Shown piece by piece: positions 1 through 7,992 of a DNA stretch of 64,000 nucleotides (the stretch's first letter is position 1; every line of letters starts with the position of its first letter). A model generated the notes under the pieces. It was given only the letters and a program-made list of their open reading frames with translations, searched no databases and had not been told where the DNA came from. Source of the stretch: Aquitalea magnusonii (lineage in GTDB: Bacteria; Pseudomonadota; Gammaproteobacteria; Burkholderiales; Chromobacteriaceae); assembly GCF_002217795.2 (NCBI RefSeq), contig NZ_AP018823.1, positions 3,038,001 to 3,102,000 on the forward strand. The letters are read 5' to 3'. The position numbers and the translations under genes were made by a program.

Positions 1-12
1 AGCAATACCACC

Positions 13-591
13 ATGCAGATCATCCTGGCTTCCACCTCCCGCTACCGGCAGGAAATCATCGCCCGCCTCGGGCTGCCCTTCACCGCCGTGCCGCCCGTCT
101 GCGACGAAACCCCGCTGCCCGGCGAAAGCGCGCTGGACACTGCCGTGCGCCTGGCGCGCAGCAAGGCCCAGTCGCTGGCGGCTGACTACCCGAATGCCCT
201 GATCATCGGCTCAGATCAGGTTGCCCTGCTCGATGGCCAGCAAATCGGCAAACCCGGCTCGTTTGAAAACGGCGTGGCCATGTTGCAGTGGATGAGCGGC
301 CGCACCGTGGTGTTCCACTCGGCGTTGGCGCTGTATAACACTGCCAGCGGGCGTTTGCAGGAAACCGTGGGCATCACCCGCGTGACCTTGCGTCAGCTCA
401 CCGAGCAGCAGATTCGCAATTACCTGACGCGCGAGCCGGACGCCCTGCACTGCGCGGGCAGCGCCAAGAGTGAAGGCCTGGGCGGCGCCCTGCTGGAAAA
501 GGTGGAGTCGGACGACCCGAACGCCCTGATCGGCGTGCCGCTGTTCCAACTTATCAGCATGTTGAATGCCGAAGGCGTGGAGATTCTGTAA
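13..591 (+). CDS. maf: Maf-family nucleotide pyrophosphatase
   Basis: 192 aa, normal length for the Maf/YceF family of house-cleaning nucleoside triphosphate pyrophosphatases. The N-terminus MQIILASTSRYR carries the family phosphate-binding signature (LAS-S-R). A central SDQVA and the later GSAKSEG segment match the conserved acidic and substrate-binding motifs. The protein starts at the first ATG in the window, so its upstream control is not visible. Its stop codon overlaps the ATG of the next gene by one base, which suggests translational coupling. The sequence looks closest to the YceF (m7GTP pyrophosphatase) branch, but substrate choice cannot be settled from sequence alone. Confidence 0.9.
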   Translation: MQIILASTSRYRQEIIARLGLPFTAVPPVCDETPLPGESALDTAVRLARSKAQSLAADYPNALIIGSDQVALLDGQQIGKPGSFENGVAMLQWMSGRTVVFHSALALYNTASGRLQETVGITRVTLRQLTEQQIRNYLTREPDALHCAGSAKSEGLGGALLEKVESDDPNALIGVPLFQLISMLNAEGVEIL

Positions 592-1295
592 TGGCCGGCA
601 CCCTGTTTCTGATTCCCGCCCCGCTGGGCGACGAAAGCATTGCCTGGCTGCCTGCCAGCGAAGCGGCCAAGGTGCTGCATATCCGCCACTTTGTGGTGGA
701 AGCGGAAAAAACCGCGCGCAAGCACCTCAAGGCGCTGGGCGTCAGCACGCCCATTCGCGAGCTGGCGATGAGCACGCTCAACGAACACACCAAGCCAGCC
801 GATGTCACCGCCCTGCTTGCGCCGCTGCTGGCGGGTGAAGACGTGGGCCTGATCTCCGAAGCCGGCTGCCCGGCGGTAGCCGACCCCGGCGCGCAACTGG
901 TGGCACTGGCGCACGAGCGCGGCATCCGCGTGGCACCGCTGATCGGCCCTTCTTCCATTTTGCTGGCGCTGATGGCCTCCGGAGCCAATGGCCAGTGCTT
1001 TGCCTTCCACGGCTACCTGCCGGTGGATGCGGCTGAAAAGGCCAAAGTGGTGAAGGAACTGGAGCAACGCTCGCGCCAGCGCAATGAAACCCAGGTGTTC
1101 ATTGAAACGCCTTACCGCAACAACGCGCTGCTGCAGCAATTGCGTGAGACACTGGCCCCCACCACCCGGCTGGCCGTGGCTTGCGACCTGACCCTGCCGA
1201 CGGAAACCATTGTCAGCCGCCTGGTAAAAGACTGGCCGCAAGCTGCGCCGGATTTCCACAAGCGCCCGGCCATTTTCATCCTGCACGCTGCCTGA
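591..1295 (+). CDS. SAM-dependent tetrapyrrole-methylase-family protein (short RsmI-like)
   Basis: 234 aa protein of the corrin/porphyrin methylase fold. The segment [18 protein letters not shown] (about residues 84-101) is the diagnostic SAM-binding loop shared with RsmI. The [14 protein letters not shown] segment matches the second conserved block. It is shorter than true RsmI, which makes the 2'-O-methyl mark on 16S rRNA C1402, and lacks the N-terminal GTLYVVATPIGN signature; here it reads [12 protein letters not shown]. It is therefore probably the paralogue commonly annotated simply as SAM-dependent methyltransferase. It is translationally coupled to maf through a TAATG junction. The methylation target is unknown. 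Confidence 0.85.
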   Translation: MAGTLFLIPAPLGDESIAWLPASEAAKVLHIRHFVVEAEKTARKHLKALGVSTPIRELAMSTLNEHTKPADVTALLAPLLAGEDVGLISEAGCPAVADPGAQLVALAHERGIRVAPLIGPSSILLALMASGANGQCFAFHGYLPVDAAEKAKVVKELEQRSRQRNETQVFIETPYRNNALLQQLRETLAPTTRLAVACDLTLPTETIVSRLVKDWPQAAPDFHKRPAIFILHAA

Positions 1296-1306
1296 AAGCC
1301 CATACC

Positions 1307-2533
1307 ATGCCCAAGCTGCCGCCACTGATCCATTCGCTGCTGGATACCGATCTGTACAAATTCACCATGCTGCAGGCCATCCTGCACCAGTTCCCGGCGG
1401 CTTACGGGCAATATGAATTCCGCTGCCGCAACCAGCCGGACTTCCCGCTATCGCAATTGCACAAGGAAGTGGAAGCCCAACTGGACTGGCTGTGCCAGTT
1501 GCAATTCACCCAGCCGGAGCTGGCTTATCTGCGCAGCCTGCGCTTCATCAAGAGTGATTTTGTCGATTACCTGGAACTGTTCCACCTGCAGCGGCGCTTT
1601 ATCCGGGTGGAGTGCGATGGCGATGCGCTGAACATTCATATCGAAGGACCGCTGGTGCAGGCCATGTTCTTCGAGATTTTCGTGCTGGCCATCGTCAACG
1701 AGCTGTACTTCCGCCGCCTGGACACGCCGCAAATCCGTGAAGAAGGCCAACGGCGGCTGGACGCCAAGATTGCCACCCTGCTGCGCTTCGAGGCGGAAGA
1801 AAGCGCCAGCCAGCGCTTTCCCTTGCTGATTTCCGACTTCGGCACCCGCCGCCGCTTCAGCCGCGAATGGCAGCAACAGGTAGTGGAACAACTCAATGCC
1901 GCCCTGCCCAAGATTTTCCGTGGCACCAGCAATGTCTGGCTGGCGTGGAAACTGGGCATTACCCCCATCGGCACCATGGCGCATGAATTCTTTCAGGCCT
2001 TCCAGGCGCTGGGGGTGCGGCTGCGTGACTTCCAGAATGCGGCGCTGGAAGCCTGGGTGCAGGAATACCGCGGCGACCTGGGCATCGCCCTCACCGACGT
2101 GGTGTGCATGGATGCCTTTCTGGCCGATTTCGACTTGTACTTTGCCAAGCTGTTCGATGGCCTGCGTCACGACAGCGGTGACGCGGTGGAATGGGCAGAC
2201 AAGGCGATTGCCCATTACCGCAAGCTGCGCATCGATCCGGCCACCAAGATGCTCACCTTCAGCGATGGGCTGAGCGTGGACCGTGCGCTGGAACTGCACC
2301 GCCGCTACAGCCCGCACATTCAGGTGAGCTTTGGCATTGGCACCCACTTCACCAATGACATGGGGCTGGAGCCACTGCAGATCGTGCTGAAGCTGGTGAG
2401 CTGCAATGGCCAGCCGGTAGCCAAATTATCCGACAGCCCAGGCAAGACCATGTGCAGCGACCAAACCTTCCTCGCCTACCTGCGCCAGGTATTCAAGGTG
2501 GCAGCGCCGGCAGCGGATTCAGTCGCGCAATAA
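1307..2533 (+). CDS. pncB: Nicotinate phosphoribosyltransferase
   Basis: 408 aa from the ATG at 1307, where [19 protein letters not shown] matches the usual family start. The open frame continues upstream to 1181 inside the methylase gene, but that extension does not look native. The enzyme makes nicotinate mononucleotide from nicotinate, PRPP and ATP, the first step of the Preiss-Handler NAD salvage pathway. Visible family segments are the N-terminal [20 protein letters not shown] and GTMAHEFFQ, which carries the active-site His region, plus a late FSDGL and GIGT phosphate site. The 3' end overlaps the convergent downstream gene by 15 bases, with no terminator between them. Confidence 0.95.
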   Translation: MPKLPPLIHSLLDTDLYKFTMLQAILHQFPAAYGQYEFRCRNQPDFPLSQLHKEVEAQLDWLCQLQFTQPELAYLRSLRFIKSDFVDYLELFHLQRRFIRVECDGDALNIHIEGPLVQAMFFEIFVLAIVNELYFRRLDTPQIREEGQRRLDAKIATLLRFEAEESASQRFPLLISDFGTRRRFSREWQQQVVEQLNAALPKIFRGTSNVWLAWKLGITPIGTMAHEFFQAFQALGVRLRDFQNAALEAWVQEYRGDLGIALTDVVCMDAFLADFDLYFAKLFDGLRHDSGDAVEWADKAIAHYRKLRIDPATKMLTFSDGLSVDRALELHRRYSPHIQVSFGIGTHFTNDMGLEPLQIVLKLVSCNGQPVAKLSDSPGKTMCSDQTFLAYLRQVFKVAAPAADSVAQ

Positions 2534-3373
2534 GGCCAGCAGCGTCTGCCGCGCCACCTCAGGCAGACGCTCCCCCGCCAGTGCCACCGTGCGCTCGCCC
2601 AGCATCCGGTAGACCGGCTGCAACGCCTGCGGCAATACCGCCAGATGGCGCGCCACGGTGGCGGCATCGCCGCGCACGATGGGGCCGGTCAGCGCCGGCT
2701 GCGACCCCATGTTCAGCGCATTGGCCAGACTGCCCTGCATCAGCGGCCCCAGCAGCGCTGGCAATAACTGCTCATCCACACCGCCCTGTCGTGCCAGTTG
2801 ACTGGCGATGTCGGTCAGCGTCACCAGATAATTGGACGCTACCGACAAGGCGGCGTGATAGGCCGCCTTGCCACCGGGTGCCAGTGCAAACGGACGCGCG
2901 CCAATGGCCGCGGCAAAATCCTGCAACAAGGGCAGCGCTGCCGCATCGCCTTCCAGCGCGCACAAGGTGCCGGCAAACTGTTGCACCGCCCGCTCAGGAT
3001 CGGCAAAGGAAAACGCCGGATGCAGGCTGGCCACATGCGCCCCCACCTCACGCAAGGGTGCCAGGATTTCCGCCTCCGCCGCGCCGCTGGCGTGAAACAC
3101 CACCGTCCCGGCGGCGATCACCTCACCGTCAGCCAACGCCTGCGCCGTGGCGGCAATGGCATCGTCCGGCACCGACAGCAAGATCAGCGCCGCCGGCTGC
3201 AAGGCCGCCACGTGCTGACATGCCCTGCCTGCGCCGATAAAGTCCACCGCCGCCTGTGCCGATGCCGTGCTGCGGGCCAGACAGTCCTGCACCCGGTATT
3301 GACCGCTGCTGGCCGCCAGGCGACCCAGCGTACGTCCCAGCTTGCCGGTTCCTATAATGTTGAGTCTCTGCAT
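2519..3373 (-). CDS. Rossmann-fold plus DUF2520 domain protein
   Basis: 284 aa. The N-terminal NAD(P)-binding Rossmann motif is [14 protein letters not shown] (GxGxxG, residues 4-17). A DUF2520 C-terminal helical domain follows from about residue 135, including [20 protein letters not shown]. The fold resembles 6-phosphogluconate dehydrogenase or ketopantoate-reductase-like oxidoreductases. The substrate of this family is not established, although members are often labelled as predicted short-chain or PanE-like reductases. It runs convergently into pncB, with a 15-base overlap of the two coding ends, and is transcribed from the gap it shares divergently with lemA. Confidence 0.85.
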   Translation of the reverse strand: MQRLNIIGTGKLGRTLGRLAASSGQYRVQDCLARSTASAQAAVDFIGAGRACQHVAALQPAALILLSVPDDAIAATAQALADGEVIAAGTVVFHASGAAEAEILAPLREVGAHVASLHPAFSFADPERAVQQFAGTLCALEGDAAALPLLQDFAAAIGARPFALAPGGKAAYHAALSVASNYLVTLTDIASQLARQGGVDEQLLPALLGPLMQGSLANALNMGSQPALTGPIVRGDAATVARHLAVLPQALQPVYRMLGERTVALAGERLPEVARQTLLALLRD

Positions 3374-3486
3374 TACCCATCCTCTTTCTTGATACCGCTG
3401 GCGGCATATCTGACGATGCCGCTAGAATAATCCTGCTTAACAATATTTTACCCGCCACCACAGCAGCCCCCGGGGGAGTCCGCATC

Positions 3487-4059
3487 ATGAAGCTGGTGAT
3501 CTTCTTTGGCATCATCGCCATTGTCCTGCTGTATTTCGTCACCCTGTACAACGCACTGGTCAACCTCAAGCACGCTGTAGCCCGCTGCTGGGCCAATATC
3601 GACGTGCTGCTCAAGCAGCGCCACGATGAACTGCCCAAGCTGGTGGAGGTATGCAAGCAGTACGCCCAGTTCGAACAGCAAACCCTCAGCCGGGTGATGG
3701 AGGCGCGCTCCGCCGTGGCGCAATATGCCCAAAGCCGCAATATGGAAGGACTGGGCCACGAAGAAGGCAAGCTGCGCGGCCTGATCGGCCAGGTGCTGGC
3801 CGTGGCTGAAGCCTACCCGGAATTGAAGGCTGACCAGCAATTCTCGCATCTGGCCGAGCGCATCAGCCAGTTGGAAGACACCATCGCGGATCGGCGCGAG
3901 CTGTATAACGATGCCGTCAATCTCAATAATGTGCGCATCGAGCAGTTTCCCGATGTGCTCATCGCCCGCCTGTTCAACTTCCCAGCCGCCCGCCCCTTGC
4001 AGTTCAACGCGGCGGAAAAGCGCGATGTCGATCTGGCGCGACTGTTCCGTCAGGACTGA
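3487..4059 (+). CDS. lemA: LemA family membrane protein
   Basis: 190 aa. There is one N-terminal transmembrane helix (about residues 2-20, KLVIFFGIIAIVLLYFV), followed by the LemA signature: YNALVNLKHAV, a conserved W-ANIDVLLKQRHDELPKL stretch and long alpha-helical bundles. The ATG sits after a strong GGGGGAG ribosome binding site. LemA proteins are thought to be peripheral or membrane-anchored helical-bundle proteins, and their biochemical role is unclear. The gene is followed after three bases by a GIDE-type membrane protein. LemA and GIDE-like genes co-occur in many bacteria, so the two products probably work together at the inner membrane. Confidence 0.93.
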   Translation: MKLVIFFGIIAIVLLYFVTLYNALVNLKHAVARCWANIDVLLKQRHDELPKLVEVCKQYAQFEQQTLSRVMEARSAVAQYAQSRNMEGLGHEEGKLRGLIGQVLAVAEAYPELKADQQFSHLAERISQLEDTIADRRELYNDAVNLNNVRIEQFPDVLIARLFNFPAARPLQFNAAEKRDVDLARLFRQD

Positions 4060-4062
4060 GCC

Positions 4063-5010
4063 ATGCAGCAGTGGTTGAGCTGGCAATGGACACGCAATGG
4101 CTGGATGGCCTTTGGCCTCTACCTGCTGCTGGGCATTGCCGGCTTCAAGCTGGGCCTGCCGGCCTTCCAGCACATCCTGCTGCCCGCCATGCTGGCCTGC
4201 GGGCTGATTGGCTGGTGGCTGAACTACCGGCGCTACCGCCTGATTGCCGACACGCCCACGGCCCGCGCGGCGAGTGCCGCGCTGGGCCATGTCGAGCTTT
4301 ATGGCGTGGCCGCCAATCATGAAAGCGCGGTCAACTACAGCCCCTACTCCGGACGGCGTTGCGTCTGGTATCGCTGCTGGCGTTATCACCATGAGCGACA
4401 AGCCGGCAGCCAGGATGGCGTGCTTGAGCCGCTTGCGCTGGACAGTGCCAGCCTGCTCTCACGCCCGGAATGCAGCGAGCAGTCCTTTGTGCTGCAAGAT
4501 GGCAAACAGACGGTGATCATCCATCCCGAAGGTGCCGAGGTGCAGTCACCGCACCGCGAAAGCTGGCAGGAAGGCAGAGAAACGCTGGTGGAGGAATGGA
4601 TAGACGAAGGCGACCCGCTCTACGTACTGGGCCAGTTGAGCAGCCACGGCGGCGTGCGGCCCGACCAGCAGGCATTCCGCCAGGATGTCGGTGCCAAATT
4701 AAGCGAGTGGAAACGGGACCAGCCCGCCTTGCTGCGCCGTTTTGATCTGGACGGCAGCGGGCAGATCAGCGAACAGGAATGGCTGCTGGTTCGCGCCGCG
4801 GCCGAACGCGAGGTGAGCCAGTTACACCGGCAACTGGCCAGCACCCCCGCCACCCTGCATGTACGCAGACCGGATGACGGCAAGCCATTTCTGATCAACA
4901 CCCTGACGCCACAAGCCGTGGCCCGCAGCTACCGCTGGCGTGCCTGGCTGCATGCGCTGGCCGCGCTGTTGAGCTTGCTGGCCTGGCTGCATGGCACCAG
5001 CGCCAACTGA
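4063..5010 (+). CDS. GIDE-like membrane protein with an internal EF-hand loop
   Basis: 315 aa. Two N-terminal transmembrane helices (about residues 12-30 and 36-52) are followed by a GIDE-type beta-rich domain (about 70-190), with SPYSGRRCVWYR and a GDPLYVLG segment typical of that family. Residues 228-239 (DLDGSGQISEQE) form a textbook EF-hand calcium-binding loop: D1, D3, S5, G6, I8 and E12 are all in place. The protein ends with a third hydrophobic helix (about 293-310). It follows lemA by three bases, so the two are surely one operon. No RING finger is visible, so this is not a ubiquitin ligase despite the family name. Its function is unknown. Confidence 0.8.
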   Translation: MQQWLSWQWTRNGWMAFGLYLLLGIAGFKLGLPAFQHILLPAMLACGLIGWWLNYRRYRLIADTPTARAASAALGHVELYGVAANHESAVNYSPYSGRRCVWYRCWRYHHERQAGSQDGVLEPLALDSASLLSRPECSEQSFVLQDGKQTVIIHPEGAEVQSPHRESWQEGRETLVEEWIDEGDPLYVLGQLSSHGGVRPDQQAFRQDVGAKLSEWKRDQPALLRRFDLDGSGQISEQEWLLVRAAAEREVSQLHRQLASTPATLHVRRPDDGKPFLINTLTPQAVARSYRWRAWLHALAALLSLLAWLHGTSAN

Positions 5011-5143
5011 AACGGTTTGCAAGGCATGATGCAGGCCAGGAAAATTCCACTTATCATGGAAACAGCCTGAGTGAAACAGCCTGAGTCGCCAGCCGCCGAT
5101 AATGACTGCTAGCACAAGAGCGCCATAGCGCCGGGAGACCACC

Positions 5144-5602
5144 ATGATCCGCCTGATTTATTCCAGCGCCCTCAACCCTGCCTATTCCGTGCAGGAGCTG
5201 CATGGCCTGCTGGCCGGCTACCGCGCACGCAACCAGCGCATGGGCATCAACAGTCTGCTGTTGCTGATGAACAAGGACTTCCTGCAAATGCTGGAAGGCG
5301 AGGAAGCCGCGGTGGATGAACTGTACGACTTCATCCAGCACGACCAGCACCATTTGCAACTGACCCTGCTATCGCGCGAAACCGTGGACGAACCGTGCTT
5401 TCCCGATCAACCCCTGATGTTTGTGGATACCGAAGAGCTGGCGCGCAAACTGGGCCACCCGGTACACCTGAGCAATATCGCCCTACACGGTGAGCTGGAC
5501 CACGCCGAACGCGCCAAGCGTTTTGTGCAGGAATTCATCAACGGCAAGTGGCACCACCACCTGCCCAATGGCCAGAATCCGCAAGTGGTTCACCGGCACT
5601 GA
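5144..5602 (+). CDS. BLUF-domain blue-light sensor, variant type
   Basis: 152 aa single-domain protein with a GGGAGA ribosome binding site. The flavin-binding residues of BLUF sensors are present with exact spacing: Tyr6 in RLIYSS, Asn30 in RARNQRMGI and Gln48 in FLQMLEG (24 and 18 residues apart, as in AppA Tyr21, Asn45, Gln63). The second half continues with EEAAVDELYDFIQHD, as expected. Odd points are the usual GITG turn reading GINS, and the semi-conserved Trp and Met of beta-5 appearing as Gln89 and Leu91. No output domain is attached, so it would act through a partner. A bidirectional terminator follows. Confidence 0.85.
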   Translation: MIRLIYSSALNPAYSVQELHGLLAGYRARNQRMGINSLLLLMNKDFLQMLEGEEAAVDELYDFIQHDQHHLQLTLLSRETVDEPCFPDQPLMFVDTEELARKLGHPVHLSNIALHGELDHAERAKRFVQEFINGKWHHHLPNGQNPQVVHRH

Positions 5603-5615
5603 TTTGCCGGGCAAG

Positions 5616-5646
5616 AAAAAAGGCTGCCATCCGGCAGCCTTTTTTG
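5616..5646. terminator. Bidirectional rho-independent terminator
   Basis: Perfect 8-bp stem AGGCTGCC/GGCAGCCT (5621-5628 and 5633-5640) with a four-base loop, flanked by A5 on the left and T6 on the right, so it can stop both the BLUF gene (plus) and metY (minus). Confidence 0.9.
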
Positions 5647-5662
5647 CATCGGCAGAAAATGC

Positions 5663-6940
5663 TTACAAGGCCGCCGCTTTCAGCGCCTGATCCACATCCG
5701 CCAGAATGTCATCGATATGCTCGATGCCGATGGACAGGCGGATCAGCTCAGGACGCACCCCGGCCTTGAGCTGCTCCTCTGGCGACAACTGACGGTGGGT
5801 GGTGGAGGCCGGGTGGCAAGCCAGGCTCTTGGCATCGCCGATATTCACCAGACGGGTCACCAGTTGCAGCGCATCGATGAAGCGGCCACCGGCCTCGATG
5901 CCACCCTTGATGCCGAAGGACAGAATGCCCGAAGCCCGCCCGCCCATGTATTTGTCCACCAGGGCTTTGTTGGGGCTGGAAGGCAAGGCGGCGTATTCCA
6001 CCCACTCCACCGCCGGGTGCGCCTGCAGGCGCTCGGCCACCTTCAGCGCATTGTCGCAGATGCGATCCAGGCGCAAGGCCAGGGTTTCGATGCCTTGCAG
6101 GATCAGGAAGGCATTGAAGGGCGATATGGCGGCGCCCATATTGCGCAGCGGCACCACGCGGGCACGGGCGATATAGGCTGCCGGGCCCAGTGCCTCGACA
6201 TAGTTCACGCCGTGATAGCTGACATCCGGCGTATTCAGGCGCACAAAACGCTCTTTATGCTCGCCCCAGGGGAATTTGCCGGAATCGACAATGATGCCGC
6301 CAATGCTGGTGCCGTGGCCACCCAGGTATTTGGTGAGGCTGTGTACCACGATATCCGCGCCATGCTCGAAGGGGCGGCACAGATAAGGCGACGGCACGGT
6401 ATTGTCGACAATCAGCGGCAGGCCGTGCTGGTGGGCTTCCTGGGCAAAGGCGGCAAAGTCCACCACATTGCCCAGCGGGTTGCCCACCGATTCGCAGAAC
6501 ACCGCCTTGGTCTTGTCATCCACCAGCTTGCTGATGGAGGCCGGGTCTTTGTAGTCGATGAAACGCACTTCGATGCCCAGTTGCGGGAAGGTGTGGGCAA
6601 ACAGATTGTAAGTACCGCCATACAGCGTGCTGGTGGCAATGATGTTGTCGCCAGCCTCGGCAATGGTCTGGATGGCATAGCTGATGGCCGCCATGCCGGA
6701 GGCCACCGCCAGCGCACCGATGCCGCCTTCCAGCGCAGCCACGCGCTTTTCCAGCACATCGGTGGTGGGATTCATGATGCGGGTATAGATATTACCCTGC
6801 ACTTTCAGATCGAACAGATCAGCACCGTGCTGGGTGCTGTCAAAGGCATAGCTGGTGGTTTGATACAGCGGCACCGCCACCGCCTTGGTGGTCGGGTCCG
6901 GGCTGTAGCCGCCGTGTACGGCCAGGGTTTCCAGTTTCAT
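5663..6940 (-). CDS. metY: O-acetylhomoserine sulfhydrylase (aminocarboxypropyltransferase)
   Basis: 425 aa from the ATG at 6940, preceded by GGAGAG at good spacing. The frame stays open to 7261, but the extra N-terminus has no family match. The start MKLETLAVHGGYSPDP and the segment YQTTSYAFDSTQHGADLF are diagnostic of the Cys/Met metabolism PLP enzymes of the MetY type. The PLP-binding lysine lies in VHSLTKYLGGHG. The enzyme joins O-acetylhomoserine with sulfide to make homocysteine for methionine synthesis. No SAM riboswitch is evident in the 170-base leader. Confidence 0.93.
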   Translation of the reverse strand: MKLETLAVHGGYSPDPTTKAVAVPLYQTTSYAFDSTQHGADLFDLKVQGNIYTRIMNPTTDVLEKRVAALEGGIGALAVASGMAAISYAIQTIAEAGDNIIATSTLYGGTYNLFAHTFPQLGIEVRFIDYKDPASISKLVDDKTKAVFCESVGNPLGNVVDFAAFAQEAHQHGLPLIVDNTVPSPYLCRPFEHGADIVVHSLTKYLGGHGTSIGGIIVDSGKFPWGEHKERFVRLNTPDVSYHGVNYVEALGPAAYIARARVVPLRNMGAAISPFNAFLILQGIETLALRLDRICDNALKVAERLQAHPAVEWVEYAALPSSPNKALVDKYMGGRASGILSFGIKGGIEAGGRFIDALQLVTRLVNIGDAKSLACHPASTTHRQLSPEEQLKAGVRPELIRLSIGIEHIDDILADVDQALKAAAL

Positions 6941-7051
6941 CTTCTTCTCTCCTGCGGCTTTACGCCTGTTGCATATCGGCCTAACCATACCGGCAGCAAG
7001 AGCAGAAGCCAAGCCGGATTTCCTGCAAAGCTTATGAAAAAACCGGCATGG

Positions 7052-7081
7052 AAAAACAAATGGCCGGTGCCAGCACCGGCC
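7052..7081 (-). terminator. Rho-independent terminator of the TetR gene
   Basis: Perfect 8-bp stem GGCCGGTG/CACCGGCC (7062-7069, 7074-7081) with a four-base loop. On the minus strand it is followed by ATTTGTTTTT, so it ends the tetR-like transcript. Confidence 0.85.
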
Positions 7082-7110
7082 ACGCAGGCGATCTGCGCAG
7101 ATGGCCAACC

Positions 7111-7788
7111 CTAGGCAGGCATGGTCTGGGGCTGGGCCGGTGCCATGCCGGCCAGCACGCGCTCGAAAGGCTGCCGGAAACGGCTGGACACATAGGGGTC
7201 CAGGAAATACAGCAGGCTCAGACAGCCCTCGCGTGCCACGGTCTGGGCTTCCTGCGGGCATTTGGCAATATCGGGACGGGCAATCCAGCCGGTTTGCAGC
7301 AACTGGAAATTACGCGCCAGAAACCCGATCTGCACGTCATCCCCCTCCAGCATGCCCTGATCGCGCAGCTTGAAGAACAGCTTTTCCACGCCACGGCTGA
7401 TCAGCCCGGCTTCGATCTTGCTGTAGCTTTCCTGCAGCGACTGGTTGACCGAAAACAGGCTGGAAATGCTCTGCGGGATGAAACGGAAGGTCCACAGATG
7501 GCGCAATACCTTTTCCAGCAGCGACACCAGCCCCTCGATCGAGGCATTCACGCTCAACTCACCGGCGGCATTCAGGTAATCGGCCATGCCCTTGGAGTAA
7601 CGCCGGTACAGCTCGTTGATGATGTCTTCCTTGCAGGCAAAGTGGTAGTACAGATTGCCGGTGCTGATATTCAGATAGCGCGCGATGTGATTGGTGGTGA
7701 CGCTGCGCTCGCCCTGCTGGTTGAACAGTTGCAGGCTGGCTTCGACAATGCGGTCAAAGGTTGGACTTTTGCTTTCTTTGCGACTCAT
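7111..7788 (-). CDS. TetR/AcrR-family transcriptional regulator
   Basis: 225 aa from the ATG at 7788 (MSRKESK), chosen over the open extension to 7932 because it has an upstream GGGAAG and begins just before the DNA-binding domain. The N-terminal helix-turn-helix spans about residues 10-57, with the family hallmark ISTGNLYYHFACKEDII. The ligand domain fills the rest. The DNA-binding half resembles the PhaD-type subgroup (LQLFNQQGE, ISxGNLYYHF), but no polyhydroxyalkanoate gene is nearby. It sits between terminators, so it is a single-gene unit. Its regulon and ligand cannot be predicted. Confidence 0.87.
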   Translation of the reverse strand: MSRKESKSPTFDRIVEASLQLFNQQGERSVTTNHIARYLNISTGNLYYHFACKEDIINELYRRYSKGMADYLNAAGELSVNASIEGLVSLLEKVLRHLWTFRFIPQSISSLFSVNQSLQESYSKIEAGLISRGVEKLFFKLRDQGMLEGDDVQIGFLARNFQLLQTGWIARPDIAKCPQEAQTVAREGCLSLLYFLDPYVSSRFRQPFERVLAGMAPAQPQTMPA

Positions 7789-7930
7789 GGCAGGTTCTTC
7801 CCGGTGCGCGGAACCCCGGGACAGACTGTTCCCGGCACCCGCTGTGTCTGTGATCGACAAACACCCGCACATGATACCGCAAGCCGCCGCTGTCGACAGC
7901 ATGCAAGCCAAGCCGGCCTGCGGTCCATGC

Positions 7931-7957
7931 AAAAAGGCAGCGCAAGGCTGCCTTTTT
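7931..7957. terminator. Bidirectional rho-independent terminator
   Basis: 11-bp inverted repeat (7931-7941 and 7947-7957) with core AAGGCAGC/GCTGCCTT, loop GCAAG, and A/T tracts on both sides. It ends the upstream solute-binding protein gene on the minus strand before the TetR gene. Confidence 0.88.
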
Positions 7958-7992
7958 GCTGCGGGATGGACGGCTTTGCTGGATGAGCGGTT

